A stretch of DNA of 64,000 nt, from contig JAGGNK010006448.1 in the NCBI GenBank assembly GCA_017590115.1, forward strand, positions 7,798,099 through 7,862,098. The letters run 5' to 3'. Numbering within the stretch: position 1 is the stretch's first letter; the number at the start of each line of letters is the position of its first letter. This DNA is from Montifringilla adamsi (lineage: Eukaryota > Chordata > Aves > Passeriformes > Passeridae). Positions 48,882 to 61,500 of the stretch are shown one piece after another. The notes under the pieces were generated by a model. It saw nothing but the letters and a program-made list of their open reading frames with translations. It had not been told where the DNA came from and did not search any database. A program made the translations under genes and the position numbers.

Positions 48882-51800
48882 CAAATTAACTCCTAAACTG
48901 AAAAACATAAATTTAGGCTTCAAATTTTACTTTGCAGTGTAACGGAGTTTTATCTTTCAACTGGATAGAGCAAAATATCTTATCTACAAAAAGTCATATC
49001 TGTGGTCCACAGCTGTGATAATATTAGCTTCCCCAGGAACTGGTTAGATGGTGTGAAAATATTAAAATATCTTGCCATGTATAATGTAATGTAAAAAGAA
49101 TAAAAAATAAGTTTATAAAATGGAAAGTGGAAGTGAGATCCAATCTAATTTAAACATCTATCATGCATGAAAACTGTGGCTGTCTTTTGAAATTAAATTG
49201 GTTTTAAAAGTTTTCTTGAACTTCACGATCTAATCAATGGGCACATTTAAGAAGATATCATGAGAAGGATCATATTCACCCGACTGTTTCATAAAAGTTT
49301 ATCAGAGCCTTTTTCCTTTTGGAGGCTTAAAAATGTATCTAACCCTCTCTGCTGACAATACAGGCAATTTAGAGTAGAACTTAGTTTTATGTGCTAGCTA
49401 ACCCTGTAAGTCATAGATCAGTGCTTATTCTTTCATGCTCCTTTAACAGAGTGGAAATAGATATGGTGTCCAAGAAAATAAGCTTAGTATGAGAATGGAC
49501 TTTATCCTACTTAACTGGAATATTCTTGTTGAGATGTTTATATATCATCTTAATTATCTTAGATACGATTATTGTTATTTTCTTATAAAAACAAAAATAG
49601 GTGATTTTCCCCCCTGAGTCAAATTATCAAATAGAAATATCCAGACAAACAACAGTTACGGAGTAGTTCTTAGGAACTTACAATGTGATGAAAGAGATCA
49701 TACTGCTAAGCATATGTGAAATTGTGTACCTTTTTCCAAAGCTTCACTACTTGAAGATATCCAGTCTCAATTAATTGATTAGCTTTTGAATTTATTTTTC
49801 TGTGTAATAGAAGAAGAAATGGACCTCTTTACATTAATTAGTGTTTAGGATTTCTGGTACAGCAGGCAGAAAAAAATTAGGAAAAAGCCAGGCAGACCGG
49901 AATGTTTATTTTTACTTTTAAAAAAACTTCTTACAAAATTATGCATTCAATTATATTGCATGCAGGAAAAAAAAAAAAAAAAAAAAAAGAGAACACATTT
50001 AAGCAGCATCTACCAAGCACTGAAGAACTATTTTCTAGATAATGCTTCATTTCTTAAAGACTAGAATTTGTTTAGGAATTTTCCTTAAGCATAACAAAAT
50101 TGCTAATCATAAATGTGCCTCAATGCATGCATTGTGTACCCCTATCTCTAGAATCACTCTTCTGATTCACTAAAAGAGAAATTGCTCAAACAGCACGCAG
50201 CTTTGACACGTGAAAAGTGGTTTGTTCAGAGCCACATGTTGCCACAGATTTGTCAAGTGTATTTCTTTGAGCAGCTATACAAAAGAATGATTATTGCTGT
50301 GGTGCTTTTATTGCACAGCTCCACCTCTTTCCCATCTAATTTGTCCTTCAAGGCACAACACATGTTCCTCTGACCTTTTCAGAAAACAGTAGAAAATTGG
50401 TTGCAAGGCTATTACATTCAGAGATTTATCTTGACTATGTCCTAGATAATAGTTGTTGCATGTAAAAACACCTAACTGAATTGCAATCTCTCTTTACTTG
50501 TTTCTCTTTAACACTAAAATAAATAAAGAGTAAGATTGTATTCCTTCCAAAAGAACATTTATTACCTTTCACTAAGTATTAATAAATTCATGTTTCTCTT
50601 CCAGATGACTTTTTTACATGAGAGCTGGGCATTTGTAATTATAGATGTAGCCCAGCTTGCAGCAGAAGACCATCATGGACACACAGAGTATAAATGGTAG
50701 CGGAATAGTTTGCAGAAGTTTTACTGAGATTTTGGGAAATTACAAAGAGTTTGATTAGTAGCAACTACCAATTGAGATAACAGAGAAGAAGACAATAAAA
50801 AAACTTCCTAATTTAAAAAGAAAAAAAAAATAAAACAAAAATTAAACCAAAACCAAGCGTTTAGAAGACTTGATTGCAAAAAATAATTACTTAAGATAAT
50901 TTATTTGTGCAACAGTGTGAACATAGTAGCAACTATGAGGAGTAACATTTAAAAATGAAAAAAAGGGTGAAGAAAATTTTAATCACAGATTTAACTGATC
51001 TTCTGGTAATGACACTACACACAGAAACCCCTCTCCAAAAAGTTTGGAGAAAAGCATGCACTGCAAAATTAAGAAAAGCCTTGGCAGACTTTGAGCCTCT
51101 CTGAAAGCTGAACAGATCTTCTTGCTGATGTTGTCCCAAGCCATGACACTAAGCATCTTTTAGTGCAAACTGCATTATAAAACAGCATCATTTGTGCAAT
51201 TGTAGGCTTTGTTTCTTTATAGAAAATCTCAAAGTGCAATTCAGCCTTCACTGTAGTTGACTCTTCATCATCAACAGCTTCAATGGATGCACACATGGCC
51301 CTTAATGAGGCTTTAAATAGAGTAAAAGAAAATAAACATTCTTTTTATATACTTATCTGATATCCAGAAGAGAAGAGATATGAAAAATATTGCATCAAAA
51401 CCTAAGCCCAAATATTAATCATGTGCATAATTGACGTAAAACAAATTTTCCTCCATAGTTTTTGAAGTCATAAGAAGCCTTACCATTGACATTAACAGTT
51501 CTATAAACTCTTCCCAGATTATTAATTTCTTCTTGTTATATAAGGGGACATCTTAATGCAATACAAAAGTTGTCAATGGTTTATCTACACATATTAGAAG
51601 GATCTTATGCAGGAAATTAAATTGAATTAATTAAATCTCTGGTGTTGTTGTCAAGGATTTTTGTATTCTATAACAACAACAATATTATGAAACTTATCAT
51701 AAGTAGGTAACTGATTCTGGGGCTGTTGTTGCCAATAGTCAGCAAACTAAAAATAAAAACTGCAAATATTGCTGCCAGATACAGCTGTTGCATCTTGTGA

Positions 51801-53375
51801 ATGTTAATAAAAATGGCATGATAACCCAAGATGTTTTCTTTGTTTTTTCAACAGTCAGCTTATTGAAGACAGAGAAAATATGTCAGTTCACTGATTAGGA
51901 TGCTTATTCACTCTGAAAAGGCATTACAACAAAACAAACAAAGAAAAACTAAATTATCATCAATATTTTTAATTTTTGATCCCAAATTATAAATAGCTAA
52001 GCACTTACGTGTTTGCACAAATCAAATATCTGCAAGTCTGGTTCATTTGTTAAACTGTCATTTCATTTCTGTGAATAGCAAAGCAGAAAGAATGGGAATT
52101 TTCATTTATGCTAAAGTGCTCTTAGACAATTTTTCTGTCAAAAGTCATCTAAAGAAGTGATATCCAAACAAGAACCCTAAGAAAAACAAATCTCATACCA
52201 ATGAAGATAAAAATGTTAGATTTTTTAAATTAATATAATCAATATTTCATGAAATGATATACCACATATTTGCAGCATTATTTTTGTTCTTTATCTATCT
52301 TTTTATAAATGCATTTTGTGTGCCAGTGCAATAGAGACCTGTGCATTAGTAATCATATCATTTTGAACAGGTACTGTATGATAAATCAACCTTGGAACCC
52401 TGTGTCTATAGAAAAGAAAATAATTTGAATTTTTCATTGCTGATTTTTTAATGTATGCACAAGTTTACTCCTTGCACTACTCTTTTGTCCCTATTAATTA
52501 CTCCTTTCTCTGCGGTCCTTGAGTTTTTTTCTTCTGGAGTTAGAAAGCTGCTAAGGATTACAAGGATTCCTATAACCTATATAATGTCTTAGCCTCAGTG
52601 TAGCTTTCTTCACAAACATCTCTTCAAATTCATGTCTTTCAGGCTTCCAGAAAAAAAAAGGCTGTACAGAGTTAACATACAAAGAATGCTGTTATATTCT
52701 CAGTTTCAGCCATGACCCATTTTTCCTACAAACTCTCAAGGTACTTCAAATAAATTCCAGGCAAACATTTGGAGAATATGAATGAGAAACAATGGGATGG
52801 AGATAACTGTTCTCACAATTTCCACCTGGTTGCAGCTTTTAAATGTTCAGATTTATTTTCTGAATGTTCATTTTCAACACGGTCTGAATAATTGCAGCGA
52901 TTATGTTGCTCAGAACAAGGTGAAGCCATAAAGGCACAGGCATGTCACACGGGCTCCTTAGGGACTGAGTGGACTATTATAAAAACTCTATGTTTCAGGT
53001 TTCTCAGATTCCAATCATCAGTAGATGAACACATTTCAGTCTTTCAGCTCCAGCTCCACAGTTACCTTCACACCAGGATTTAAAAAATGTCATATGTTTT
53101 CTGAATTCACAATACCAAATCACCTGAGACCAATCTCCTGCATAGGTATGACACATATTTATCATGCTCCTGGTGAGCTGATGCTGATTTACCTGAATCT
53201 TTCAATTTTCATGTTTATAGCTGTTATCACTAGGCTCTGATTCATCAGTAGTCAGAAGTAGATATGTGTAACTTGACAAAATCCTTGACCTTAATAGAAA
53301 AGAGCTTTGTCACTGACTAGAAATGAATTCCTTTTTTGCATATGTCTTTGGAGCCTTCTAATATAAGTTTTCCTT

Positions 53376-53403
53376 CCTCTCTCTCTCTCTCTCTCTCTCT
53401 CAC
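53376..53403. repeat. (CT)n microsatellite
   Basis: About thirteen CT units on the plus strand. Confidence 0.95.
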
Positions 53404-53893
53404 TCAATAGAGTAATTCAGAGAAAAATCTGTGTTTCCTCCCAAGTAACCACATTCCTTAGAAGTTTTGAAAAAAAACAAGATCCTCAAGTGCATGTGGG
53501 AGCAGGCAAATTTTAATGAAAAAGCTATTTTCCCTAATAAGTTTTTTGCTTTCTTCTACAGCAAGATAGAAGGGGGCAGATGTCATAAAAATAGCCTTGG
53601 AGAAAATAATAAGGAATGGATATTTTATTGCCACCTTATGTCTAGTTTCTGTATTCTCTTCTCACAAACAGACTGACATATCCTGACATCTCAACAGCTT
53701 TTCATTGATTTGACATTGCACTTTCATCACCTCTGCTCTAATAGCATCAGAAAGGCCACAATGTTGCCAGAATCCAGCTTTGCAAGTATATCACAGTGCT
53801 TGGAATTAACAAAGTCCTGACCTAAATGTTACAACAGAATGCTTCAAGACTGAAAACCACTTTACACATATTTTTACTAAACAGGTCAATGCA

Positions 53894-53896
<3 letters not shown>

Positions 53897-53938
<42 letters not shown>
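53897..53938. repeat. Poly(A) tract, (A)42
   Basis: Forty-two uninterrupted A followed by gcaagcaaatgg. There is no polyadenylation signal just upstream and no known element body. Confidence 0.97.
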
Positions 53939-53943
<5 letters not shown>

Positions 53944-56900
53944 CAAATGGAAAAATCCAATCAAAAAAAACCAACCTCATGTATGCTATCCTACATTCTT
54001 TTTTTCCTCTTTTGCAAATAAAGGCATGCTTAATTATCTTGATTTCTCAGGCATTAAAATGCTTTCTGCTTACATAAGTATCAGACCTAAATATAGACAA
54101 GAATTTTCATCCTGTAATTGTTAGGTTAATTGCAGACTACTGTAGCAACGCACATAAAATCATCTCTTCCCTCTCAGATGTTAATCTGAAGTGTGCTGAC
54201 TTTTCTGTTTTGTTACCAAGATCACTGGAGAGTTCCCGGGACACCACATGTTACTTGATAACTACCAATATAATGTCAAAGATCATAACAAATGACCCAC
54301 ACCAACTCTACAAAGAGCCTTGCTGAGCATCTGAAAGACAGCTAAAGAAAAAAAAAAAATGTCTTTATGCATTGCCTTTGGAGTGTGGACCTGTTACTTA
54401 TCTGTCTATGACTGCATCTGAATTTCCTGACTCCTCAAAATTCAAAAAAATTTCTTGTAAGACCAAGGATGGGTTAAGACTCACTCTAAATAAATATGCT
54501 CCCCAAGCAGTAAAGCAAATGAAGTCTGCTCTCCAAGACCATTTTCTTTGATAGCTGGATTCCCTGCTGTCCTTTGATGTATAAAGCTACAATGTTTCCT
54601 TTTGGGAACTTCAGGGTCAAATTTGCTGAGTTCATTCTGTCTCCTCTGCTCAGCTGGCTGATCTTTAGTGGGTCATGAAAGAAGAAAATCACTGATCTTA
54701 AGTTCTCTTCTTCCCTGCAAAATTATATAGAATTGATTGATAGGAATTTCCATTTCTCTAAGAAATCTACTTCAAATATATGGTTTATTAAAACTTAAAA
54801 TATGAGGATTTATTTAAAAAATAAAAAAGAAGTAAAGCATGGCATATAAACAGCATTAACAACTGCCAGATTTTATCTGTATTTCCAGTTCCTGTTGGTA
54901 ATGAACAAATTAGCATTTAAAATATTTTTATCAATGCAGAGTGAAAGCAATTGTGGTTAGTTTTTACAATGAAGGTCAGTAATCCATATCATTTTTTGAC
55001 TGAGATTGTAGAGAGCTATTGAAGGAATATGAAATTATTCTATATTAGCATTTCATATTCAGATCTGGTACAAAACAGCAGTTGGGTTCACCTTGCATAA
55101 TTGAAATGCCCACAGATAGGAGGATAAATTCTCACCCTTTTTTTCCCTCCCCTTTTCTTTTTCTTTCTTTAGCCCTTTAGTGGATGTCAAGGTCTATTTC
55201 TGCTCCAGTGCAAAAAATCTTCAAAATTTTAAACTATGTTCTTTTTAATATTTTTGTATTTTATATCTTCACAAGTGAACAAACCCCCCAAATACTCTAT
55301 AAGATGGTTGTTAGTGCAAAGAATAACACTCAGTACAGCAGCCCACGACTTCCTATCTGTAACAACTGCACATCCAGCTACAAAGAGCTACATTAGCCCT
55401 CTCCTGGTTTCCCAAAATTTTTTTTTGGGTTCCTTTTTGCAGGGGAAGTGTTGGAGTTATTTTTTGTTTGCATTTTTGTTGTTGTTTTGGTGGTTAAAAT
55501 TTTTAATTACTCCTGTGTTTGCTCAGACACTAATAGTTTATAATTAAGAATATTAAAAAAAATTATTGATATTCCTTTACATATAAATATATTAAGGTAT
55601 TTTAATTATTAATTTTGGAGGAAGGGAAGAAGAGAGGAAGCAGCAAAAGATGAGGGAGTATGTCCTCTGTTATGTTTAAAAATTAAAGTAGAGGTTTAAT
55701 TCAAATTAAATGCTGTCAAATTAACAAAATAATGAAATTATAAATATTGAACATTAAAACGTTAATTACATTGATCTGTGAGCTTTCAGTTGCAGCCATC
55801 TGGGAGATTTTGTAAAACATACAGAGAAAATCTGCTATCATGTTTAAGATTTCATGAACAAGTAACAGAGAGCTTATGTATTCTGAGACATATTAAATAA
55901 ACATATCGTTCTGTTTATGTCGGTCCTTACTTTAATGTGTCTAATGGAAAAAAAATCCAGTTGCTATGTGTTGTTTTGACCTCTCAAGCCATGTAAGATT
56001 TAATGAATTTTGGGGGACCAAAAATACAAACACTTTCCTCTGAAATGATAGAGAGAAGAAGATGAACATCAGTATTTGGAGAGCATCACTACAGAAAAGT
56101 AGTGAGCACAAATGTGAGGGCAGGAATAAAATAGGGGCCAGAAAGAATAAACAGGAAACTGAAGGTAAGGTTCAGTATTAATGAAATATAATTAATTTTA
56201 AAAATGTAAGTTAGGTAATTCTATCTCATACAAAGCTGACTGGATACATACATACACATACACACATATATATACGCACACAAATATGCTACGCATATTC
56301 ATCTTGATATTTAAGTAGTGATATTTAAAAAAAAAGTAAAAAAATTAAAATTGTGAGAAGCTTGGACCATTTTCATTTTTCTGTGGCTGATTTCCCAGTA
56401 TGATTTCTTTATTTGTTCTACATGCAAATAGTCACTTTTTAATATATTTTTCTTTACTTGGTAATTACAGTTAGGGGAGCTTATTTGTTTATGTGTTTGT
56501 TTTTCCTTTAGACTATACTACTATTAAGGAAGAACTGTGCTTTAAATATTTTGTTCTGCAGCAAGAATTGTAGCATAAAAGTTGTAAGAAACCATACTCC
56601 ATATTATCTGAATAGGGAAGAACACAATTTTTATTCTAGCCTTTAACTCAGATATCAAGGATTTTGTTTCTTTGTTTAAACAGATCATGCAATCTGGAGA
56701 TTTTAGTTCTTTTGTAGTTTTATAGCTATTTAACTATGAAGAAGGCAGACTGAACAATCATACTTCCATTAGAAAACTGAGGAATAGTCATATCTAATTG
56801 AAGAAAAACCTGTTTGCATTTTCACTCTTTTCTGAGAGCAGGTGCTACTGAATTTATAGGAGGGAGAAAGAAAGAAAATTTCCATTACAAATTGTGGAAT

Positions 56901-57200
56901 AATTGTGTTGCCACAGAAGACCATTGTATCCTTACCTATAATGTTTCAGATTGTTTTATGTTTTGTGCATGATTGATTGAATGTAAAAATATCATTGATT
57001 TCTTCTGTTTGCACAAATTTTCCAACTTGCCTTCTTATAAAAATTAATTAAATAAGATTGTCATTTATGGGGTAAAAATGTCTTTTTGATGTTGGTTAAC
57101 TACATTTCAAGTATTGGACCAAATTTGGGTTACTTCTTTTCTTGCTGCTCCATAATTCATTTCAGAAAAGAAAAGATGATATAATTTGCAACATAACTAT

Positions 57201-57336
57201 TGTTTTGCTTCTTCAGCTGACATTAAGCAATTTATAGTACATAGGAGAAATAAACAAAGACAATTCTTAGAACATAATTTGGAGTACAGTATTTAATCTC
57301 GGGTTTTGGGTTATATACACAGAAATAAAGTCACGC

Positions 57337-57368
<32 letters not shown>
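57201..57368 (+). other. Possible retroposed transcript end: AATAAA plus long poly(A)
   Basis: An aaataaag (57323-57330) lies about ten bases before a run of about 29 A (57340-57368). This spacing of signal and tail is what a reverse-transcribed, polyadenylated RNA would leave. The sequence before it (57201-57320) is AT-rich and has no frame that I recognise, so the source gene, if any, is unknown. Chance association is possible because AATAAA is common in AT-rich DNA. Confidence 0.35.
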
Positions 57369-57370
<2 letters not shown>

Positions 57371-57476
57371 ACCAAAAAACCCCAAATCTCTCCCCATAAC
57401 CTCCCTCAAGAAAACGAAAAAAAAAAAAAAAAAAACAAAAACCCACACCAAAAACCAACCAACCAAAAAACCCCAA
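57340..57476. repeat. A-rich/C-interrupted tract
   Basis: Two A runs (57340-57368 and about 57418-57435) with intervening and following A/C-rich sequence (aaccaaccaacc). It borders the GC-richer island that starts near 57480. Confidence 0.93.
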
Positions 57477-57479
57477 GTT

Positions 57480-58520
57480 AAAACAAAAACATGCAGACCT
57501 ACGCAGACAATACTGACATTGCAGGACACAGAGATAGCCAAAGACAAGGTGCTGCTTTCAGGAGCAGCCACATACAAGCACAAGCTCAGACAGCTGTGTC
57601 CTGTGCTCTCTTGTGTTGGTAGAGGCAGGAGGTCACTAGTGCAGCGAATACAGCTCTCTCCAGGTTTACAATCACGCGTTCACTCACCAATTTTCCCAAT
57701 ACTGGCGGTACTGGTACAGGTCTTCTACCTGCCCCAGCAGCCCTGTCTGAATGCCAGCCCCTCAATTTGATGACTTCTCCAGTTTGAAGTTTGACAGGGA
57801 AGTCAGAGGCAAACCCCATGAATAGCTGGTTTGGGAAGATACAGACACCCCTCACCTGGAACCAGGCACACAGAACCCATAGTTCTTTTCCAGCCTCTGG
57901 TGCTGATTCCTAAAATCTGTCTCATTCACCCTAATTCCACCAGTAGTTGATTTTGGAACTCTCTGTCTCTCTCTGACTCTCTTTTTCTCTGTCTCTCTGT
58001 CTCTGTCTCTTGTCTCTGTCTCTGTCTCTCTCTCTCTGTCCCTGCCCCAGTTGTTGTAAGATAAAGGTCCCCATTATCTCCAGTAGCTGACTCTGAGACC
58101 TCACAGGCTGGGGCGCCTGTAACACAAGTCTGACTCCAGCTGCTGGCACCAAGTTTCATTCCACACTCACATCTCACCAGCTGACCCTGAGTCCCTGCAG
58201 CTCACAGGCACAGGCACACACTGGCAACAGTGTCATTAGGCGGGAAGACAGTTAAGGAACTAATAAGATACAAAAAGACAGACCAGGCTCACAGTGAGCA
58301 GAGAAGCACACTGACAGGCCCCATTTAACACACAATGTCCCCTTTCATGTTCCAGGCTCTCTATCCCCACTCTTTGGTCCTTACAGCTCCTCCTTTCTGC
58401 TGCACATTCCTTCATTTCTTTGCACACTCCAATCAACATCCTGTAACCCCAGGCTGGCACCCTAATGGATTGCAAAACCCATGATGGTCCTCTCTGAAAT
58501 GATTCCTGCATTTTGTTGAT
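57480..58520 (-). mobile_element. GC-richer island, probable degraded retroviral or other insertion
   Basis: About 1 kb stands out from its AT-rich surroundings by higher GC and CpG (for example acgcgttcac near 57674). I cannot name it. On the minus strand several frames are open over 70-90 codons (57586-57855, 57926-58177, 58260-58511), more than expected nearby, but they contain no motif that I recognise. A minus-strand stretch at about 58133-58151 (tggtgccagcagctgg) resembles a retroviral primer-binding site of the tRNA-Leu kind, and the flanking wording recalls avian LTRs, so an endogenous retrovirus remnant on the minus strand is my best guess. It could instead be a host exon cluster, a processed copy or an unfamiliar repeat. 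Confidence 0.4.
57958..58042. repeat. (GTCTCT)n-like pyrimidine repeat
   Basis: About 85 bases of ctctgt/ctct units on the plus strand, inside the GC-richer island. On the minus strand this yields Arg/Glu/Asp/Gln-rich frames with no meaning as protein. Confidence 0.94.
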
Positions 58521-61500
58521 AGCCCATAAATTTGTGTATCTGACAGGGTTTCATGAGCTCCATTGTTTTTTGCCACGTCTGTGTCTACATATGGTTTGGT
58601 TTTTTGTCCTCACTCAGACAGGTCTCAATGACATTGTGCTCACATTTCACACATTCTTACAAACTGACCTAACTGACCAAGTTTTTTTTCTCAGTATTGT
58701 CTCTGTTACCATGTTTTTGGCTGCTACTTCATCTTAGCATCCCATTTTGATGAGGTCTTTAATCATATAACCTCAAAGGAACACTTGCTCCTTCATTACA
58801 TGTGGTCTAACAAAAAAAAAAAAAACACCTCTAAAAATATTATTTTACATATATACTCCATCTTTTTTTTTTTACTTTGGTTTTACTGAGAGTGATGGAT
58901 TTGTCTGGTAAAGACGTCATTTTACTGACTGCCAAAAAATTTATGTGTACTGCATAACCACGAGAAGAACTCTAGTTGGCAAGCATCAAAGTGATGCTAG
59001 TGGTGCAGCTTCCGTTGGATTTCATGCATTGACAAAATTCTGGGGGTTCTTTGTTTGTTTTGTTTTAGTTTTTTTTTAATATATATTATCATTCCTATGA
59101 CATTTCATTTGCAGATGAAATAGCAATTTCCCTAATACTTCAAAGGGTTCCTCATTATTTTTCTTACAGTTATTTCAGGTGATCAAAATAGTTAATAAAT
59201 GTCACTGAACCCACCATACAAGCTTACAAGGTAAACGATCAAGCACATCCAAAATCCCAAGGCAATGTGTCAATGGAGTTTTGACTCGGGATAAAAGTCT
59301 GAGCATCCCCGAATTAGAATTGACTGCTCTTCTGTGTGGGTATCAGAGTCCTCAGCTAACATTTATACAATCCCAAAGTATTTATGAAGAGGAGGTTCAT
59401 GACCCTAAGCATTATCTATTTTATTTTAAATGCCAATGCACATCAATACTATGAATTATTCAGGATATACTGAATTTCAATGTGTGACTTAGGTCAGGTT
59501 CCAAGATGATCATGTTTAAAATTCAGACGGAAGCAGTGCTTGAGGGGATTGTAAAAGGAAGGGATAACCTCTGGATTAATGAATGTATTACTAAGGATTT
59601 TATCATCATCCTTTTTTTTGTACATTCTGATCACAAGAATATGATAAGTACTGAAGTTAAAAAGGCTCAAATCCAAGCTTTTTCATGCCTTAAGAAAAAT
59701 TCAGAAGTTACATCTCCTGTGGTCTATCAGCATGCTCTTCAGAAAGATGATCTGTCCTTCTGTCTTCCTTTGAATTTAATATAATTAGCAGTGGCATGTG
59801 GCTTAAGCTCCCCCATTCTTCCACAGCTGTTAGTTAGAAGGACATTTAGAAATTTATAATTAGGAAGAAAAATTACTGAAGGATTCTATTTGTTAAAAAA
59901 ATATAATTTTATAATTATTTAATCTTAACAGCCACCCTCAAACTCAGTAGACTGAATATCATTTTAAATCCCTAGTAAATCTGTCAGCTAGTTAAATTTA
60001 TTTATGGTAACTTAGTCCATAATTGATTATTTTTGCACCCTTTTTATTTTTAACCTTTTATTTTAAAAAGTGTTAATTGTCCTGGATTTTCAAAATATAA
60101 CAGGAGGGCATGTTTGGATGATAAGCTTATTAAAATATTCTTGAGGATCTTTGCTTCATACTGACATTAAAAATTTAACTGTCATTCAAACATAAGCTTT
60201 CTTTCCATCACAAACTTAGAAAGCAAATAAATCAGAAACTATATTGTGCATTCTGTAAAGATTTATATTTAGATAGCTGTCTAATAAATCACTATTTCAT
60301 CTTGAACAATATTTTCTAAATTATATCAGACTTCTTTTTAAATTATTGCTATGTTTCTGCTATTGTGGAAACAGTATTTTAGACCTCAGTGGATTTTCTC
60401 GTCACAGCCTGAAGAAAATGCAATAGATAACTACACTGCTTATGAAACTTAAATTCTGAGGCTAGTCTCCCTATAAAAAGAGAGAGACTGACATAACAAG
60501 ACTACTTCTGTACTATACTGTGAACTACTAAAGGTGCACAACAGTAATTTCTTACTTTTATGTAAAATGAGCACGTGGAAATGTTATTCACTTCCTTACC
60601 AGAGGCTTTGAGGAGAAAAAAAAAAAAAATCTACATCCCCACTGTGAAGAATCAGGGATCCAAAACTTGATTGATACCTCAGTAGACATACTTGAACATG
60701 GTCCAGATTACATTAAGAGACTTCAGAAAGGAACTTTAAAGAATAAGATCCTTTGAAGAAACTTGGTGCAGGACAGTGACTTATCCAGATGGTGTGTTAT
60801 TACTATGGTGTACATCTTCTATGTATGGATTTGAAAGCACTCACTGAGGATGCAGAGATGTTCTGTGAGGACCTAAAAGATGGGAATCTTACACTCAGAA
60901 TAAGCAGAAAAGGAGAAGGAGGGAGAGAAAAGAGAGAATCCAGACCAAGAATATTTTCAGAAAAGTTTTTTCCTATCAGTGGTAGATCATCATGTTTAAT
61001 TTTCCATGAGAAAGACTATGGTTTCACACCACAAAAATATGCACTCTGGGCCTGTTAATATCTTGTCATGAAGCAATTGCTTTCAGCAATTGCTTTCAGC
61101 ACTACTTTCAGTTACCCAGTAATTTTCCATTTAATTGTATCCCAACATCCAACAAAACTTTATCACTTTCCATGATGAAATGGTTAACAATGGTAATCTC
61201 ACTATGATCATTCTCCAAGAGAGAATATAAGGTTCCTGAGTAAGAAATTTCTCTGATTTTTCTCATAGTCCTAATAGATTTATACTGTAGCACCCTTAAT
61301 TTATTTCATGTCCTATGTAACTCAAGTCTGTCATTAAACACTTTCTTGTATTCTGTTCTTTTATATCTGAGTCTTTTGCTGAAGGATAAATACAGGGATA
61401 ATAACAGGGCTTTAAAATAACATTCTATTTTCATATAAAAACTGTTGCTAAACTACATGTCCACTGAAGTTAAAAAGTAGTCAAAATGATTCTTTGACAA

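Larger units (their letters stand above)
48691..57200. other. Gene-poor AT-rich DNA, about 8.5 kb
   Basis: No exon, RNA gene or dispersed repeat is recognisable. Simple repeats include T/C-rich 48838-48881, an A run at about 49970-49988, (CT)n, (A)42 and a TACA/CACA microsatellite at 56243-56285. Confidence 0.5.

Noticed and set aside
57311..57583. Phe/Gly/Trp-rich minus-strand membrane protein
   Set aside because: It is the translation of A- and C-rich tracts read backwards.
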